A stretch of DNA of 64,000 nt, taken from the NCBI RefSeq assembly GCF_001571225.1, contig NZ_BCTJ01000004.1, positions 124,001 through 188,000 of the forward strand, written 5' to 3'. Below the pieces are notes generated by a model. The model saw only the letters and a list, made by a program, of their open reading frames with translations. It was not told the origin of the DNA and made no database searches. This DNA comes from Hydrogenophaga palleronii NBRC 102513. GTDB lineage: Bacteria; Pseudomonadota; Gammaproteobacteria; Burkholderiales; Burkholderiaceae_C. The position numbers were made by a program, and so were the translations under genes. Below are positions 7,815-17,578 of this stretch, piece by piece; positions within the stretch are counted from its first letter, which is position 1; each line of letters starts with the position of its first letter.

Positions 7815-8687
7815 TTACTCATAGAGCATTTCCACGCGCCCGTCGCCGTGGATGCGTGCGGCGGTGCGGCGGTTGATCCAGCAGTTCAGGCACACCGCCA
7901 CCGGCACGAAGCCGTGGCTGGCCGAATAGTCGATGTGCACGCCCATGGCGCTGCAGTCGCCGCCGGTGCCCATGGCACCAAAGCCCATCTGGTTGATGGC
8001 GTCGAGCAGGCGCCGCTCCATGCCGGCCAGCAGGGGATCGGTCTGCGGCGTGCCGTGTGGCCTGAGCACCGCTTCCTTGGCCAGGCGCGTGGCTTGGTCA
8101 AACGTGCCGCCGATGCCCACGCCCACCACAATGGGCAGGCAGGGCTGCGAGCCTGCGCGCAGGACAACGTCGAGCACGTACTTCTCGACGTCTTCGACCG
8201 TGGGATAGACAAATGCCTCGACGGCCTCCCAGCGGCCGGTGCCCATGGCCTTGGGCGCGCAGACGATGTCCATGTAGTCGGCATCGTCGATCACGTCGAA
8301 GGACACGATGGGGATGTCCTTGCCCGCGTATCCCCGTTCGTGGGTGAGCGGGTGGGTCACCATCTTGAGGATGGGCGGATCGATGTTGGCCGCCATGTCG
8401 GCGAGTCCATCGGTCATGGCCTGGCGCACCGGCCCGTCGAACTGCACACGGGTGCCGATCTTCACGCTGTAGGTGGGAATGCCCACGTCGGTGCACACCA
8501 GCTGGCCGTCGCGCGCGGCCATGTCTGCACTCTCCAGCATCATCATGAAAGTGCGGCGCGCGGTGGGATCGCTCTCGCGCTCGCTCGCTCGGCCCAGCAC
8601 GGCGCGCGTGTCGTCGGGGATTTTTTTGAGCGACCGCTCGTACAACGATGCGGTGACCGCCCGGATGGTGGCGCTGGAGATGGGCAT
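7815..8687 (-). CDS. Fe-S hydro-lyase (class I fumarase/tartrate dehydratase type), alpha subunit
   Basis: The 290-residue protein is the N-terminal half of a class I hydro-lyase. Three candidate cluster cysteines are visible in 'LVCTDVGIPTY', 'GSQPCLPIVVGVGIGG' and 'VAVCLNCWINRRTAAR'; 'MGTGGDCSAMGVHIDY' is also conserved. Together with the beta subunit it would add or remove water on a hydroxy-dicarboxylate. It is the first gene of the seven-gene operon running to 2870. A 25-base palindrome (8754-8778) lies upstream of its start. Compare the single-chain class I fumarase at 11894. Confidence 0.87.
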   Translation of the reverse strand: MPISSATIRAVTASLYERSLKKIPDDTRAVLGRASERESDPTARRTFMMMLESADMAARDGQLVCTDVGIPTYSVKIGTRVQFDGPVRQAMTDGLADMAANIDPPILKMVTHPLTHERGYAGKDIPIVSFDVIDDADYMDIVCAPKAMGTGRWEAVEAFVYPTVEDVEKYVLDVVLRAGSQPCLPIVVGVGIGGTFDQATRLAKEAVLRPHGTPQTDPLLAGMERRLLDAINQMGFGAMGTGGDCSAMGVHIDYSASHGFVPVAVCLNCWINRRTAARIHGDGRVEMLYE

Positions 8688-8753
8688 GGCGGCGGTGTCT
8701 GGTATGGCTGCCGATCATGCGTCGTCGTTGGGGCCGCTTCAAGCGCAATTCTC

Positions 8754-8778
8754 CAACTTTTCACTGATTGAAAAGTTG
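8754..8778. promoter_or_regulatory. Palindromic operator candidate upstream of the hydro-lyase operon
   Basis: CAACTTTTC (8754-8762) and GAAAAGTTG (8770-8778) form a perfect 9-bp dyad with a 7-base spacer, 67 bases upstream of the alpha-subunit start. The centre fits a T-N11-A pattern (8760 and 8772), as bound by LysR proteins. The bases around it are AT-rich against a GC-rich background, consistent with a promoter. No regulator gene is adjacent, so the cognate protein is unknown; the partial LysR at the left edge is one possibility. Confidence 0.55.
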
Positions 8779-8924
8779 TTGCCAGGAGGTGGAGCCGGGG
8801 GTGCGCCAGGGCTCCGCCTGGGTCGTCGCCCCCGACGCTCAAGTCTTTGAATTCGTTGCACATTTCCCGTGCGTCAGGTGTGCAGGCAAGGCCCGGTTTT
8901 GTAAGCTGCGACAATCCGGTACGG

Positions 8925-9009
8925 GCCTCGATGGTGAAATTGGTAAACACAGGGGACTTAAAATCCCCCGTCGAAAGACTTAGCGGTTCAAGTCCGCTTC
9001 GAGGCACCA
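8925..9009 (+). tRNA. tRNA-Leu (anticodon TAA)
   Basis: The 85-base gene folds as a class II tRNA. The acceptor stem GCCTCGA pairs with TCGAGGC and CCA is encoded at 9007-9009. The anticodon stem GGGGA/TCCCC encloses the loop CTTAAAA, giving anticodon TAA. A long variable arm and the T-loop GGTTCAAGTCC are present. A short T run (9022-9027) follows the CCA end and may help termination. No integrase lies nearby, so there is no sign that it serves as an attachment site. Confidence 0.97.
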
Positions 9010-9056
9010 GGCCACCCCTAGGTTTTTTGTGCTTTCGCCGCTACAGTGAGTTTTCC

Positions 9057-9677
9057 ATGACCCGATACAACGCGCCCTTCGAAATCCACGTGCACGGGGA
9101 CGTCCCTTTGCGCGAGGACGTGGCATACAGCCAGATCCAGGATGCGCTCAAGCCCCTGTGGCAGTACGCAGGTGCGCGCTCGTTGGCGGCGGCGGCCGAG
9201 AGCAGTTACGAAGATGAGCCGGGCATCCGCTTTGATGCCGAAGCCCATGTGCTGCAGATCTGCTGGACGGTGCCCGGTGACGAGGACTTCCGCCAGGTGA
9301 TCGAAGAGGCCTGCATGGGCCTGAACGACATTGCCTCGGCTGGCGCGCCGCTGGAGGTGTCTTTCTACGACGCCGAGTACGACGAGGAAGAGGGCTCTTC
9401 CGATGAAGAAGCGCGCGACGACTTCCTGATGTGTTTTGTCGGCCCGACGCCGGCGGCCATCATGCAGGTGCAGCGTGATCTGCTGGTGCAGGACGTGCTG
9501 CATGTGATGGAGCGCCACTTCGACCAGGCCGAACTCGGCGAGGTGGTGGGCGTGATCGACAAGCTCTTCAACCAGCGTTTTGAATCGCTGGTGAACTCCA
9601 TGCAACTTGGCAAGCCGCCACGCGGCCATGGCGGCCCCTCGCACGGCGGGCCACGCAAACCGCGCCATCTGCACTGA
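9057..9677 (+). CDS. Hypothetical protein with acidic segment and Gly/His-rich tail
   Basis: I do not recognise this 206-residue protein. It has no signal peptide or membrane segment. Residues 95-125 contain a strongly acidic stretch ('DAEYDEEEGSSDEEARDD'), and the C-terminus is Gly-Pro-His-Arg rich ('RGHGGPSHGGPRKPRHLH'). The middle looks folded, with 'QRDLLVQDVLHVMERHFDQA' as a likely amphipathic helix. The start at 9057 is chosen because a longer reading frame from 8847 passes straight through the tRNA. GC3 and codon use match neighbouring core genes. It is followed by the transporter gene after 94 bases. Confidence 0.75.
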   Translation: MTRYNAPFEIHVHGDVPLREDVAYSQIQDALKPLWQYAGARSLAAAAESSYEDEPGIRFDAEAHVLQICWTVPGDEDFRQVIEEACMGLNDIASAGAPLEVSFYDAEYDEEEGSSDEEARDDFLMCFVGPTPAAIMQVQRDLLVQDVLHVMERHFDQAELGEVVGVIDKLFNQRFESLVNSMQLGKPPRGHGGPSHGGPRKPRHLH

Positions 9678-9771
9678 GGCGCGGCAAACCGGCGCGCTGC
9701 TCACCGTCGCACGCGCCCATTAGACTCTGGCACAGCGCGGGTACGTGACCCTGCGACCCCCCGGAGTCCCC

Positions 9772-11085
9772 ATGGCTTTTTTCTCCACCGATGCCCTCAA
9801 CCCCGGTGTGCGCAAGCGCGAGGTGTTTGGCTGGGCCATGTTCGACTTCGCCAACTCGGGCTACACCACGGTGGTGCTCACGGCGGTGTTCGCCGCCTAC
9901 TTCGTGGGCGCGGTGGCCGATGGCGCCGACTGGGCAACCTTTGCCTGGACGCTAGCGCTGAGCATCTCGCACCTGATCGTGATGTTCACCATTCCCGCCA
10001 TGGGCGCTTGGGCCGACCGCCATGGCGCCAAGAAACGTTTGCTGATGCTCACCACGGTGGGCTGTGTGCTGGCCACGGCGGCGCTGGGCCTGGTCGGGCC
10101 CGGTGCGGTGGTGCTGGGCATGGTGCTCATCATCGTGTCCAACGTGTTCTTCAGCTGGGGCGAGTCATTGGTGGCGGCGTTCCTGCCCGAGCTGGCGAAG
10201 CCCGAGGCCATGGGCCGCGTGAGTGGCTGGGGTTGGAGCCTGGGCTACGTGGGTGGCATGCTGGCGCTGGGCCTGAGCCTCGCGTACGTGTTGTGGGCGA
10301 GTGCGCAGGGGCAGAAGGCCGAGCAGTTCGTGCCGGTGACGATGCTGATCACCGCTGGCGTGTTCGGCGTGGCAGCGCTGTTCACGCTGGGTTTGTTGCG
10401 CGAGCGCGCGTTGCCGGTGGGTGGCGCCGCGGGAGCGGGTGGCTGGCGCGAATCGCTGCAGCAGTTGCGGCGCACCTTCCAGCAGGCCCGGCGTTATCGC
10501 GACTTCATGTGGTTGCTGGCCTGCGTGGCTGCCTACCAGGGTGGCGTGGCGGTGGCGATCACGCTGGCGGCGATCTATGCCGAGCAGGTGATCGGTTTCG
10601 TGCAGCAGGAAACCATGGTGCTGATCTTCGTGCTCAACATCGCGGCTGCGCTCGGTGCCGTGGCCTTCGGCTATTGGCAGGACCGCCTGGGCCACAAGCT
10701 GGCCTTGGGCATCACGCTGGTGGGCTGGGTGGCCACCTGTGTCATCGCCGCGCTCACCACCACCAAGGGCGGCTTCTGGTACGCCGCCGCCATCGCCGGC
10801 GTGTGCATGGGGGCGAGCCAGTCCGCTGGTCGTGCCATGGCCGGCATGCTGGCGCCGCCGGCGCAGCTGGCCGAGTTCTTCGGCCTGTGGACGTTTGCGA
10901 CGCGCGTCGCCAGCATCATCGGCCCGCTGAGCTACGGCGCCATCACCTGGATGACCGGGGGCAACCAGCGCCTGGCGATTGGCTTCACCGGCGTGTTGTT
11001 TGTGCTGGGCCTGGCGCTGCTGCTGCCGGTGAACATGCAGCGCGGGCGGGCGGCGGCCTTGCAGGCCGCGCCACCCGCGCCCTGA
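9772..11085 (+). CDS. MFS transporter of the UMF1/Atg22-like family
   Basis: The 437-residue membrane protein has about 12 hydrophobic segments. It starts with 'FGWAMFDFANSGYTTVVLTA', the hallmark N-terminus of UMF1-type transporters, and carries an MFS loop 'GAWADRHGAKKRLLML' between TM2 and TM3 and 'YWQDRLGHKLAL' between TM8 and TM9. Atg22 exports amino acids from yeast vacuoles; bacterial members are mostly uncharacterised. The ATG at 9772 has CCGGAG at a good distance and is preferred over a start nine codons upstream. It converges on murI with a 5-base gap. Confidence 0.9.
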   Translation: MAFFSTDALNPGVRKREVFGWAMFDFANSGYTTVVLTAVFAAYFVGAVADGADWATFAWTLALSISHLIVMFTIPAMGAWADRHGAKKRLLMLTTVGCVLATAALGLVGPGAVVLGMVLIIVSNVFFSWGESLVAAFLPELAKPEAMGRVSGWGWSLGYVGGMLALGLSLAYVLWASAQGQKAEQFVPVTMLITAGVFGVAALFTLGLLRERALPVGGAAGAGGWRESLQQLRRTFQQARRYRDFMWLLACVAAYQGGVAVAITLAAIYAEQVIGFVQQETMVLIFVLNIAAALGAVAFGYWQDRLGHKLALGITLVGWVATCVIAALTTTKGGFWYAAAIAGVCMGASQSAGRAMAGMLAPPAQLAEFFGLWTFATRVASIIGPLSYGAITWMTGGNQRLAIGFTGVLFVLGLALLLPVNMQRGRAAALQAAPPAP

Positions 11086-11090
11086 AGACC

Positions 11091-11897
11091 TTAGTCGAAC
11101 AGCGGGCTGGCTGACACGCCCAGGCCCAGCCAGCGTTGCGCGGCCTGGGCCAGCGCTTCGGGTGGGCCGCTGGACAACAACAGCGGCGCTTCGTCGGCCG
11201 TGTTGGATGAACCCGTTGCGGGCAGCGTTGCCAGCACCTCGCGCGTGCGGCGCGCCACCGCCACACCGGTGTCCACCAGCGTGACATCGGCGCCGCACAA
11301 GGCAGCCAGCTGGTCCTGCACGAACGGGTAGTGCGTGCAGCCCAGCACCACGGTGTCGATGGCTGCGTCGGCCTGCTGCAGTGCCTGCACGTAGCGTTCG
11401 CTCAGGTTCTGGATGGTGGGCAGGTCGTGCCGTTCGATGGCGCCGGCCAGGCCGTCGCAGGGTTGAAAACTGAAATGCAGCGGACGGGGCGAGGCTTCCA
11501 CCAGCCGGTCGCGCAGGGCGGCCACGCGTGCGCTGCCCAGCGTGCCGCGTGTGGCCAGCACGCCGATGTGGCCGTTGCGGCTCAGTGCCGCGGCGGGCTT
11601 GAGGGCGGGCTCCACGCCGATGATGGGCAGGTCGGGGTGGTGCTGGCGCAGTTCGTTGATGGCATGGGCGGTGGCCGTGTTGCAGGCCACCACCAGCGCG
11701 TCGATGCCGTGGCGCTCGCGCAGCAGCGCGGTGATGCGCTCGGTGCGCTGCGACACGTCTTGCGCCGTGCGCTCGCCGTAGGGTGCGTAGGCGCTGTCGG
11801 CGGCGTAGACGAAGCGGGTGCCCGGCAGCTCGGCGAGCAAGGCCCGCAGCACGCTCAGGCCGCCGACACCGCTGTCGAAGACGCCGACGGTTTTCAA
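11091..11897 (-). CDS. murI: Glutamate racemase
   Basis: MurI makes D-glutamate for peptidoglycan in the cytoplasm. The sequence shows 'VGVFDSGVGGLSVLRAL' at the N-terminus, the two catalytic cysteines in 'VVACNTATAHAI' and 'VVLGCTHYPF', and 'YGERTAQ'. The best start is a TTG complementary to 11895-11897 that overlaps the stop codon of the upstream fumarase by four bases, giving 268 residues, normal for the family. Starting at 11951 would add 18 Arg/His-rich residues unlike MurI. Translational coupling to the fumarase gene is implied. Confidence 0.93.
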   Translation of the reverse strand: MKTVGVFDSGVGGLSVLRALLAELPGTRFVYAADSAYAPYGERTAQDVSQRTERITALLRERHGIDALVVACNTATAHAINELRQHHPDLPIIGVEPALKPAAALSRNGHIGVLATRGTLGSARVAALRDRLVEASPRPLHFSFQPCDGLAGAIERHDLPTIQNLSERYVQALQQADAAIDTVVLGCTHYPFVQDQLAALCGADVTLVDTGVAVARRTREVLATLPATGSSNTADEAPLLLSSGPPEALAQAAQRWLGLGVSASPLFD

Positions 11898-13447
11898 GCG
11901 GCGGCGACCTCGATGCCCTTGAACTCGCCGGTGGCGATGCGCTTCTGCCACTCGGCCGGGCCGGTGATGTGCGCGCTGGTGCCGCCGGCGTCCACCGCCA
12001 CCGTCACCGGCATGTCGACCACGTCGAATTCGTAGATGGCTTCCATGCCCAGGTCTTCGAAGCCCACCACCTTGGCGGTCTTGATCGCCTTGGAGACCAG
12101 GTAGGCGGCGCCGCCCACGGCCATCAGGTAGGCGCTCTTGTGCTTCTTGATGGCTTCGATGGCAATCGGGCCGCGCTCGGATTTTCCGATCATCGCGATC
12201 AGGCCGGTTTCGGCCAGCATCATTTCGGTGAAGCCGTCCATGCGCGTGGCGGTGGTCGGGCCGGCGGGGCCCACCGCTTCGTCACGCACCGGATCGACCG
12301 GGCCGACGTAATAGATGACGCGGTTGTTGAAGTCCACCGGCAACTTCTCGCCCTTGGCCAGCATGCCCTGGATGCGCTTGTGCGCGGCGTCGCGGCCGGT
12401 GAGCATCTTGCCGTTGAGCAGCAGCGTCTGGCCGGGTTTCCAGCTCGCCACTTCGGCGGGCGTGAGGGTGTCGAGGTTCACGCGCTGGCTCTTCTGGGTG
12501 TCGGGCACCCAGTTCACGTTGGGCCACAGGTCCAGGCTCGGCGCCTCCAGGTACACCGGGCCGCTGCCGTCCATGACGAAGTGCGCGTGGCGCGTGGCGG
12601 CGCAGTTGGGGATCATGGCGACGGGCTTGCTGGCCGCGTGCGTGGGGTACATCTTGATCTTCACGTCGAGCACGGTGGTGAGGCCACCCAGGCCTTGCGC
12701 GCCAATGCCCAGTGCGTTGACCTTCTCGTACAGCTCCAGGCGCAGCTCGTCCACCTGGCTGAGCTTCTCGCCCTTGGCCGCCATGGCCTGCAACTGGTAC
12801 ATGTCGAGGTCGTCCATCAGGCTTTCCTTGGCCATCAGCACCGCCTTCTCGGCCGTGCCGCCGATGCCGATGCCCAGCATGCCCGGCGGGCACCAGCCGG
12901 CGCCCATGGTGGGCACGGTTTTCAGCACCCAGTCGACCACCGAGTCACCGGGGTTGAGCATGACCATCTTGCTCTTGTTCTCGCTGCCGCCGCCCTTGGC
13001 CGCGACGGTGATGTCCACCGTGTTGCCGGGCACGATCTCGGTGAAGATCACGGCGGGCGTGTTGTCCTTGGTGTTCTTGCGCGCGAACTGCGGGTCGGCC
13101 ACGACCGAGGCGCGCAGCGTGTTGTCGGGGTGGTTGTAGCCGCGGCGCACGCCTTCGTTGATGGCGTCGTCCAGGCTGCCGGTGAAGCCTTCCCAGCGCA
13201 CGTCCATGCCGACCTTGAGGAACACGTTGACGATGCCGGTGTCCTGGCAGATCGGGCGCTGGCCGGTGGCGCTCATCTTGCTGTTGGTGAGGATCTGCGC
13301 AATCGCGTCCTTGGCCGCAGCGCTCTGCTCGCGTTCGTAGGCGCGGGCCAGGTGGGCGATGTAGTCCGCCGGGTGGTAGTAGCTGATGTACTGCAGTGCT
13401 GCCGCGATGGATTCGATGAGGTCGGCCTGGCGGATGGTGGTCGTCAT
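11894..13447 (-). CDS. fumA: Class I fumarate hydratase (4Fe-4S, single chain)
   Basis: The 517-residue enzyme interconverts fumarate and malate in the TCA cycle. Cluster cysteines are visible in 'RPICQDTGIVNVF', 'GAGWCPPGMLGIGIGG' and 'IPNCAATRHAHFV'; the C-terminal part has 'MLTGRDAAHKRIQGML' with the catalytic Asp-His-Lys-Arg and 'DAGGTSAHITGPAEW'. The ATG at 13445-13447 is preferred to a start ten codons upstream. It is divergent from fumC (155-base gap), an iron-dependent/iron-independent pair that often responds to oxygen or iron. Its stop overlaps the murI start. Confidence 0.95.
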   Translation of the reverse strand: MTTTIRQADLIESIAAALQYISYYHPADYIAHLARAYEREQSAAAKDAIAQILTNSKMSATGQRPICQDTGIVNVFLKVGMDVRWEGFTGSLDDAINEGVRRGYNHPDNTLRASVVADPQFARKNTKDNTPAVIFTEIVPGNTVDITVAAKGGGSENKSKMVMLNPGDSVVDWVLKTVPTMGAGWCPPGMLGIGIGGTAEKAVLMAKESLMDDLDMYQLQAMAAKGEKLSQVDELRLELYEKVNALGIGAQGLGGLTTVLDVKIKMYPTHAASKPVAMIPNCAATRHAHFVMDGSGPVYLEAPSLDLWPNVNWVPDTQKSQRVNLDTLTPAEVASWKPGQTLLLNGKMLTGRDAAHKRIQGMLAKGEKLPVDFNNRVIYYVGPVDPVRDEAVGPAGPTTATRMDGFTEMMLAETGLIAMIGKSERGPIAIEAIKKHKSAYLMAVGGAAYLVSKAIKTAKVVGFEDLGMEAIYEFDVVDMPVTVAVDAGGTSAHITGPAEWQKRIATGEFKGIEVAAA

Positions 13448-13602
13448 GGTGTCGGTCGGTCGTGGAGTTGGATGCAAGTCGCGTCGGCGGCCACCACACC
13501 CAAGAGGCCATCAGATGAGAATTGCTTTTGTTTGGAGCTATGCTGGAGGCCCTTTGGGCAAGGCCGTTCCCAGCCCGCTATTTTGACAGGTCACGCATCA
13601 CC

Positions 13603-15000
<1,398 letters not shown>

Positions 15001-15059
15001 CAGGGCGGTGACACGCCCATGCGGGCGGGTGGCGCGGAGAGCCGCTTAACATCGGCCGC

Positions 15060-16289
15060 ATGATTTCGCAGTTCTGGCACTCGTCGTTCGACGTCGATCC
15101 CTTCACCAGCTTCACGCTCGCCATCCTGCTGCTCTTCGTGGGCAAGGGCCTCACCCGCCGCTACGGCTGGCTGCAGCGCTACAACATCCCCGAAGCGGTG
15201 GTGGGTGGCATGTTCTGCGCGCTGGTGGTCTGCGGCTTGTATTACACGGTGGGGCTGCGCGTGGTGTTCGAGCTGGGCGCGCGCGACATGCTGCTGCTGT
15301 ATTTCTTCGCCGCCATCGGCATGGGCACCGACGTGCGCACGCTGCGCGAAGGAGGGCGGCCGCTGGTGGTGTTGCTGGTGCTGGCCTGTGGCTTCATGCT
15401 GTTGCAGAACGGCCTGGGCATGGCGGTGGCAGAGGCCTTTGGCCTCGACCGGCGCGCCGGGCTCATGGCCGGCTCGATCTCGCTCACCGGCGGCGTCGGC
15501 ACCACGCTGGCGTGGACACCGTTTTTCGTCGAGACCCTGGGCATCACCAACGCGGGAGAACTCGGCCTGGCCGCCAACATGCTGGGCATGATCGCCGCCT
15601 GCCTGGTGGGCGGGCCGATGGCGGCCTGGTTGATGCGGCGGCACGCGCTGACACCGTCGGGCCAGTCCGACGTGGAGGTGGGCACCCGTTACCAGGATGA
15701 AGCCCACCTGCGGCTGGACTACAACGGCGTGCTGCTGGCGCTGCTCTGGCTCAACCTGGCGCTGATGCTGGGCGAGGGCCTGAACAGCCTGGTGGCGCTG
15801 ACCGGCTTGACGCTGCCGGCCTTCGTGGGCTGCCTCATGGCCGGCATTGCGTTGCGCAGCGCCGGGGAACTGCTGGCGCCCAAGCCCGGGCGGCTGTGGA
15901 ACTGGCCCCGCATGCGGCTGGGTGTGGCGCTGATTTCCGACGTCAGCCTGGGCCTGTTCCTCACCATGGCCTTGATGGGCCTGCGCCTGTGGGAGCTGGA
16001 GCCGGTGGTGGGTTTCATCGCCACCGCGCTGGCGCTGCAGATGGTGCTGGCGGTGGTTTTCACCGCCTTCGTGGTGTTCCGCTTCATGGGGCGCGACTAC
16101 GAGGCGGCGGTGATCTGCTCGGGCTTCGGCGGCATCGCGCTCGGCTCCACGGCGACCGCCATCGCCAACATGAGCGCGGTGGTGCGCGCCTATGGCGCGG
16201 CGCCGCGCGCCTTCATCGTCGTGCCGCTGGTGTGCGGCTTTTTTATCGACCTCGCCAACGCGCTGGTGATCGGCTGGATGGCGCGCTGA
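15060..16289 (+). CDS. gltS: Sodium/glutamate symporter
   Basis: The 409-residue membrane protein matches GltS: 'FTLAILLLFVGKGLTRR', the repeated 'GSISLTGGVGTTLAW' and 'GFGGIALGSTATAIANM' re-entrant loops, and about ten hydrophobic segments. It takes up glutamate with sodium. The Gly-rich loops in the two inverted halves are the expected ion/substrate site. A strong bidirectional terminator follows at 16331-16365. murI also needs glutamate, but it lies on the other strand, so a functional link is only suggestive. Confidence 0.93.
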   Translation: MISQFWHSSFDVDPFTSFTLAILLLFVGKGLTRRYGWLQRYNIPEAVVGGMFCALVVCGLYYTVGLRVVFELGARDMLLLYFFAAIGMGTDVRTLREGGRPLVVLLVLACGFMLLQNGLGMAVAEAFGLDRRAGLMAGSISLTGGVGTTLAWTPFFVETLGITNAGELGLAANMLGMIAACLVGGPMAAWLMRRHALTPSGQSDVEVGTRYQDEAHLRLDYNGVLLALLWLNLALMLGEGLNSLVALTGLTLPAFVGCLMAGIALRSAGELLAPKPGRLWNWPRMRLGVALISDVSLGLFLTMALMGLRLWELEPVVGFIATALALQMVLAVVFTAFVVFRFMGRDYEAAVICSGFGGIALGSTATAIANMSAVVRAYGAAPRAFIVVPLVCGFFIDLANALVIGWMAR

Positions 16290-16329
16290 GCGGCCAGCAG
16301 CGAATAGCCAGCAGCCAACGGCCAGGCAG

Positions 16330-16364
16330 AAAAAAGCCGCTGCTCAACGAGCAGCGGCTTTTTC
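16330..16364. terminator. Bidirectional intrinsic terminator between gltS and proX
   Basis: GCCGCTGCTC (16336-16345) pairs with GAGCAGCGGC (16349-16358) around AAC, flanked by an A run on the left and a T run (16359-16363) on the right. It can stop transcription of gltS on the plus strand and of the proVWX operon on the minus strand. The stem extends further through the flanking A/T runs. Confidence 0.92.
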
Positions 16365-16403
16365 CTGGCGCCATCAAGGAGGCGCGGTGTCCGCGCCGCC
16401 GGT

Positions 16404-17414
16404 TCAGTTGTTCGCTGCGGCGATGGCCTGTGCGATCCAGCCGTCGAAGGTCTTCTGGTGCGCCTGGATCCAGGCGTCGGTGTGGCGCTCCACGTCCTGC
16501 TGGCGGTTCTCACCGTTCTGCATGCGCATGTTCTGCGCGCTGATGTCGGCGATGGGCAACTGCATGATCTCGAACAGCTTGGCCGCGGCCGGGTTCTGCT
16601 CGACCCAGACCTTGTTGGCCACGATGTACTCGTTGTTCACCGGGAAACCGTAGTCCCTGCCGTTGGCCTGTTTGGTGTCTGTGCCGGCCTGCACGCCGGG
16701 CATGGCGGAGAAGGGCACCTGCAGCCAGACCACTTCCTGGCCGGCGCGCATCACGTTGCTGAGCCAGTACGGCGTCCAGGCGTAGAACAGCACTGGCTTG
16801 CCCTGCTTGAAGCGCGCCACGGTGTCGGCGATCAGCGCAGGGTAATTGCCCTGCGTGTAGGTGACGGTGTCGCGCAGCTTGTAGGTGGCGAGCTGGTGGT
16901 TCACCACCGCCTCACCGCCCCAGCCAGCGCTGGGGCCGATCAGGTTGGCCTTGCCGTCGCCGGTGGTGTCGAACAGGCGTGCCAGCTTGGGGTCGGTGAG
17001 CTGGCTCAGGTGGGTGATCTTGTACTGGTCGGCGGTCTTCTTGTCGATCATGTAGCCCTGGGTGGCGCCGGCCGAATACACGCCCTTGCGCGAGAGCTTG
17101 GCGTCGCCGCCCGCGCTCTTGTAGAACTCGGCGTGGTGCGGGTTCCAGTGGTTGGCCATGAAGGTGGCGTCGCCGTTGGCGACCGCGATGTGTGCCATCG
17201 GGTATTCCACTTCCTTGATCGGCTGCACGTCGTAGCCGAGCTTGCTCAGCGCGCGCGTGACCAGCAGGGTCTGGAAGGTTTCTTCGGCCAGCGAGCTTTG
17301 CAGCGGCAGCACCTTGATGCCCTTGCCGGGCAGGTCTGCGGCGTGTGCGGCGGTGCCCAGGGTGAGCAGGCCGGCGGTCAACAGGCTGAGAGCGAAGCGG
17401 CGGGATGTCGTCAT
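16404..17414 (-). CDS. proX: Glycine betaine/proline-type ABC transporter binding protein, second copy
   Basis: The 336-residue periplasmic protein has a signal peptide ending 'GTAAHA'. It resembles ProX throughout: '[20 protein letters not shown]', '[18 protein letters not shown]', 'FMANHWNPHHAEF', 'WLQVPFSAMPG'. The Trp residues of the betaine cage appear kept ('NHW', 'AGWGGE', 'AWTPYW'). The two cysteines that form a disulfide in E. coli ProX are absent here (reads 'LIGPSAGWGGEAV'). It is the distal gene of the operon, 164 bases after its paralogue. Divergence suggests a different ligand range or lower expression. Confidence 0.92.
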   Translation of the reverse strand: MTTSRRFALSLLTAGLLTLGTAAHAADLPGKGIKVLPLQSSLAEETFQTLLVTRALSKLGYDVQPIKEVEYPMAHIAVANGDATFMANHWNPHHAEFYKSAGGDAKLSRKGVYSAGATQGYMIDKKTADQYKITHLSQLTDPKLARLFDTTGDGKANLIGPSAGWGGEAVVNHQLATYKLRDTVTYTQGNYPALIADTVARFKQGKPVLFYAWTPYWLSNVMRAGQEVVWLQVPFSAMPGVQAGTDTKQANGRDYGFPVNNEYIVANKVWVEQNPAAAKLFEIMQLPIADISAQNMRMQNGENRQQDVERHTDAWIQAHQKTFDGWIAQAIAAANN

Positions 17415-17515
17415 GTGTCGGAAGTCTTTCTGGGATTCGGGGGCCGCGCGTGGGCGCAGACCCGGGGCGCCTGAGGGCGCCGGGAAAACGGAGAAATGGG
17501 AGAAAAGGGAAACGA

Positions 17516-17546
17516 GCCACCGGCTGCGTGGGCCGCAGCCGGTGGC
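17516..17546 (-). terminator. Hairpin between the two proX genes, possible partial terminator
   Basis: GCCACCGGCTGCG (17516-17528) pairs perfectly with 17534-17546 around TGGGC. On the minus strand it is followed by a pyrimidine-rich, T-containing stretch. It lies just past the first proX stop (17579), so it may end most transcripts there and leave the second copy with read-through or a separate promoter. Confidence 0.6.
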
Positions 17547-17578
17547 CAGGGCGCGAAGGCCCGGAGGACGGCGACGCG

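Noticed and set aside
8925..9009. tRNA-Leu as an integration site of a genomic island
   Set aside because: No integrase or direct repeat of the tRNA 3' end was found on either side.
8847..9056. In-frame N-terminal extension of the 9057 protein reading through the tRNA-Leu gene
   Set aside because: The extension is the translation of a functional tRNA; the ATG at 9057 is the first sensible start after it.
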